Assembly (NCBI GenBank): GCA_017379255.1
Contig: JAFNWZ010000135.1
Location: forward strand, 1-6,650
DNA from: Akkermansia sp.
GTDB lineage: Bacteria > Verrucomicrobiota > Verrucomicrobiia > Verrucomicrobiales > Akkermansiaceae
DNA: 6,650 nt
Reading direction: 5' to 3'
The notes under the pieces were generated by a model. That model was not told the DNA's origin. It saw only the letters and a list, made by a program, of their open reading frames with translations, and searched no databases. Shown here one piece after another: positions 6,138-6,650 of this stretch. The stretch's first letter is position 1, and each line of letters begins with the position of its first letter. The translations under genes and the position numbers were made by a program.

Positions 6138-6607
6138 GCTGTGTAATCCGCTGCGCGGGAGATGGTGATGCGTTTGAAACGGGAGTCTGTGTCCTCTGAC
6201 TGGGTGACGATGCCGGGGATGGTGGCGAGCTCGTTGTGCACCAGGCGGCGCTGGTAGGCATTCAGCTTTTCCATGAGCAGCGGGGTACCGGTCTTGAGCA
6301 CGCGCTCGGCGCGGGAGCGGGCGCGGCGCAGCAGCTTGGCCTCGGCCCGGGCGCGGTAGTTGTCGCAGTCCACGCGCACGCGGGGGGCTTCCTCCCACCT
6401 GGCCTGCACCAGCCGGTTCACCATGTACTGGAGGTCGTCGAGCCGGTCGCCTTCATCGCCAATGAGGAAGCGGGCATCTGCGCTGGTGATGAGCAGGGAA
6501 ATGCCGTCCTCATAGGGCTCGGTGGTGAGGGAAAAATCGAACCCGAGCGGGGTGAGCAGGTTTGTGGCGGCTTCGGTGGCCAGGGTGGTGAGGCGTTCGG
6601 CGGTCAT
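6134..6607 (-). CDS. jag: Jag/KhpB-like KH-R3H RNA-binding protein
   Basis: This 157-residue protein is related to Jag (KhpB, EloR), a cytoplasmic RNA-binding protein that in other bacteria lies next to yidC and affects cell wall elongation and division. After a short helical N-terminus, residues about 34-82 form a KH-like domain with the GxxG loop Gly50-Asp-Glu-Gly53 followed by RLDDLQYMVN. Residues about 85-150 form the R3H domain, with Arg120-x3-His124 in YQRRLVHNEL, then IPGIVTQSED and the closing strand KRITI. The separate Jag_N domain of the longer Firmicute proteins is absent. The GxxG loop carries two acidic residues where lysine or arginine is usual. Start: ATG at 6607, with no clear Shine-Dalgarno; the bases before it are CCAAACTTCC and then a heptamer repeat array. 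It overlaps the exported-protein gene by 4 bases. If the common order holds, yidC would lie just right of the window, but this is not visible. Confidence 0.88.
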   Translation of the reverse strand: MTAERLTTLATEAATNLLTPLGFDFSLTTEPYEDGISLLITSADARFLIGDEGDRLDDLQYMVNRLVQARWEEAPRVRVDCDNYRARAEAKLLRRARSRAERVLKTGTPLLMEKLNAYQRRLVHNELATIPGIVTQSEDTDSRFKRITISRAADYTA

Positions 6608-6616
6608 GGAAGTTTG

Positions 6617-6650
6617 GAATTACGAATTACGAATTACGAATTACGAATTA
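6617..6650. repeat. Tandem heptamer array GAATTAC
   Basis: There are four full copies of GAATTAC (6617-6644) and six bases of a fifth, running to the window edge, so the true length is unknown. On the minus strand the unit is GTAATTC, and the array ends 9 bases upstream of the jag-like start codon. It is very A+T-rich against its G+C-rich surroundings. A repeat of this type may change copy number by slippage and sits where a promoter or leader of the jag-like gene is expected. Confidence 0.9.

Noticed and set aside
6138..6398. An N-terminal extension of the exported protein to a start at 6398
   Set aside because: The extension overlaps the jag-like coding region in another frame and is Arg/Pro-rich. 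The start at 6137 gives a clean signal peptide and a 4-base ATGA overlap.

Overview
The window falls into two parts that differ in base composition and meet at a proline tRNA gene. The left part (about 1-757) is close to half G+C by eye and uses mixed codons such as GAA, TTG, AAG and GTT. It holds the 3' end of an acidic, Glu/Val/Pro-rich protein of unknown function, a textbook intrinsic terminator, and a well-formed sigma70-type promoter that reads into the tRNA. The right part (about 817-6650) is close to two thirds G+C with strong G/C third-position bias. It carries a secreted M3-family metallopeptidase on the plus strand. Convergent to it on the minus strand are three genes, in transcription order: a Jag/KhpB-like RNA-binding protein, a small exported protein with a probable thioredoxin-like fold, and a GH36 alpha-galactosidase.

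The most striking point is the tRNA itself. The D, anticodon and T arms of tRNA-Pro(GGG) are intact, but the two halves of the acceptor stem do not match: the 5' strand wants CGCCCCG as partner, while the 3' strand is TTGCCCG, which would pair perfectly with CGGGCAA. Because the composition changes at the same place, I infer that two tRNA-Pro genes from different genomes were joined inside their shared, conserved core (758-816). An assembly chimera is most likely; a real recombination event is possible. Gene neighbourhood should not be read across this point until it is checked.

The two gene groups of the right part converge on a 177-base intergenic region (3106-3282) filled with near-perfect palindromes. 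One of them extends over the alpha-galactosidase stop codon and two are mutually exclusive. The jag-like gene and the exported-protein gene overlap by 4 bases (ATGA). The alpha-galactosidase follows after a 32-base gap, so the three may form one transcript. The window ends in a tandem GAATTAC heptamer array just upstream of the jag-like start codon.

Organism: the right part fits a G+C-rich Gram-negative-type bacterium with exported proteins. A verrucomicrobial, Akkermansia-like gut or mucosal bacterium is a low-confidence guess from protein style. The left part is a different, lower-G+C bacterium that I cannot place. Functionally the right part combines peptide breakdown outside the cytoplasm, cytoplasmic alpha-galactoside hydrolysis, and an RNA-binding regulator linked in other bacteria to cell envelope biogenesis. 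No complete new system (defence, CRISPR, phage or transposon) is visible.
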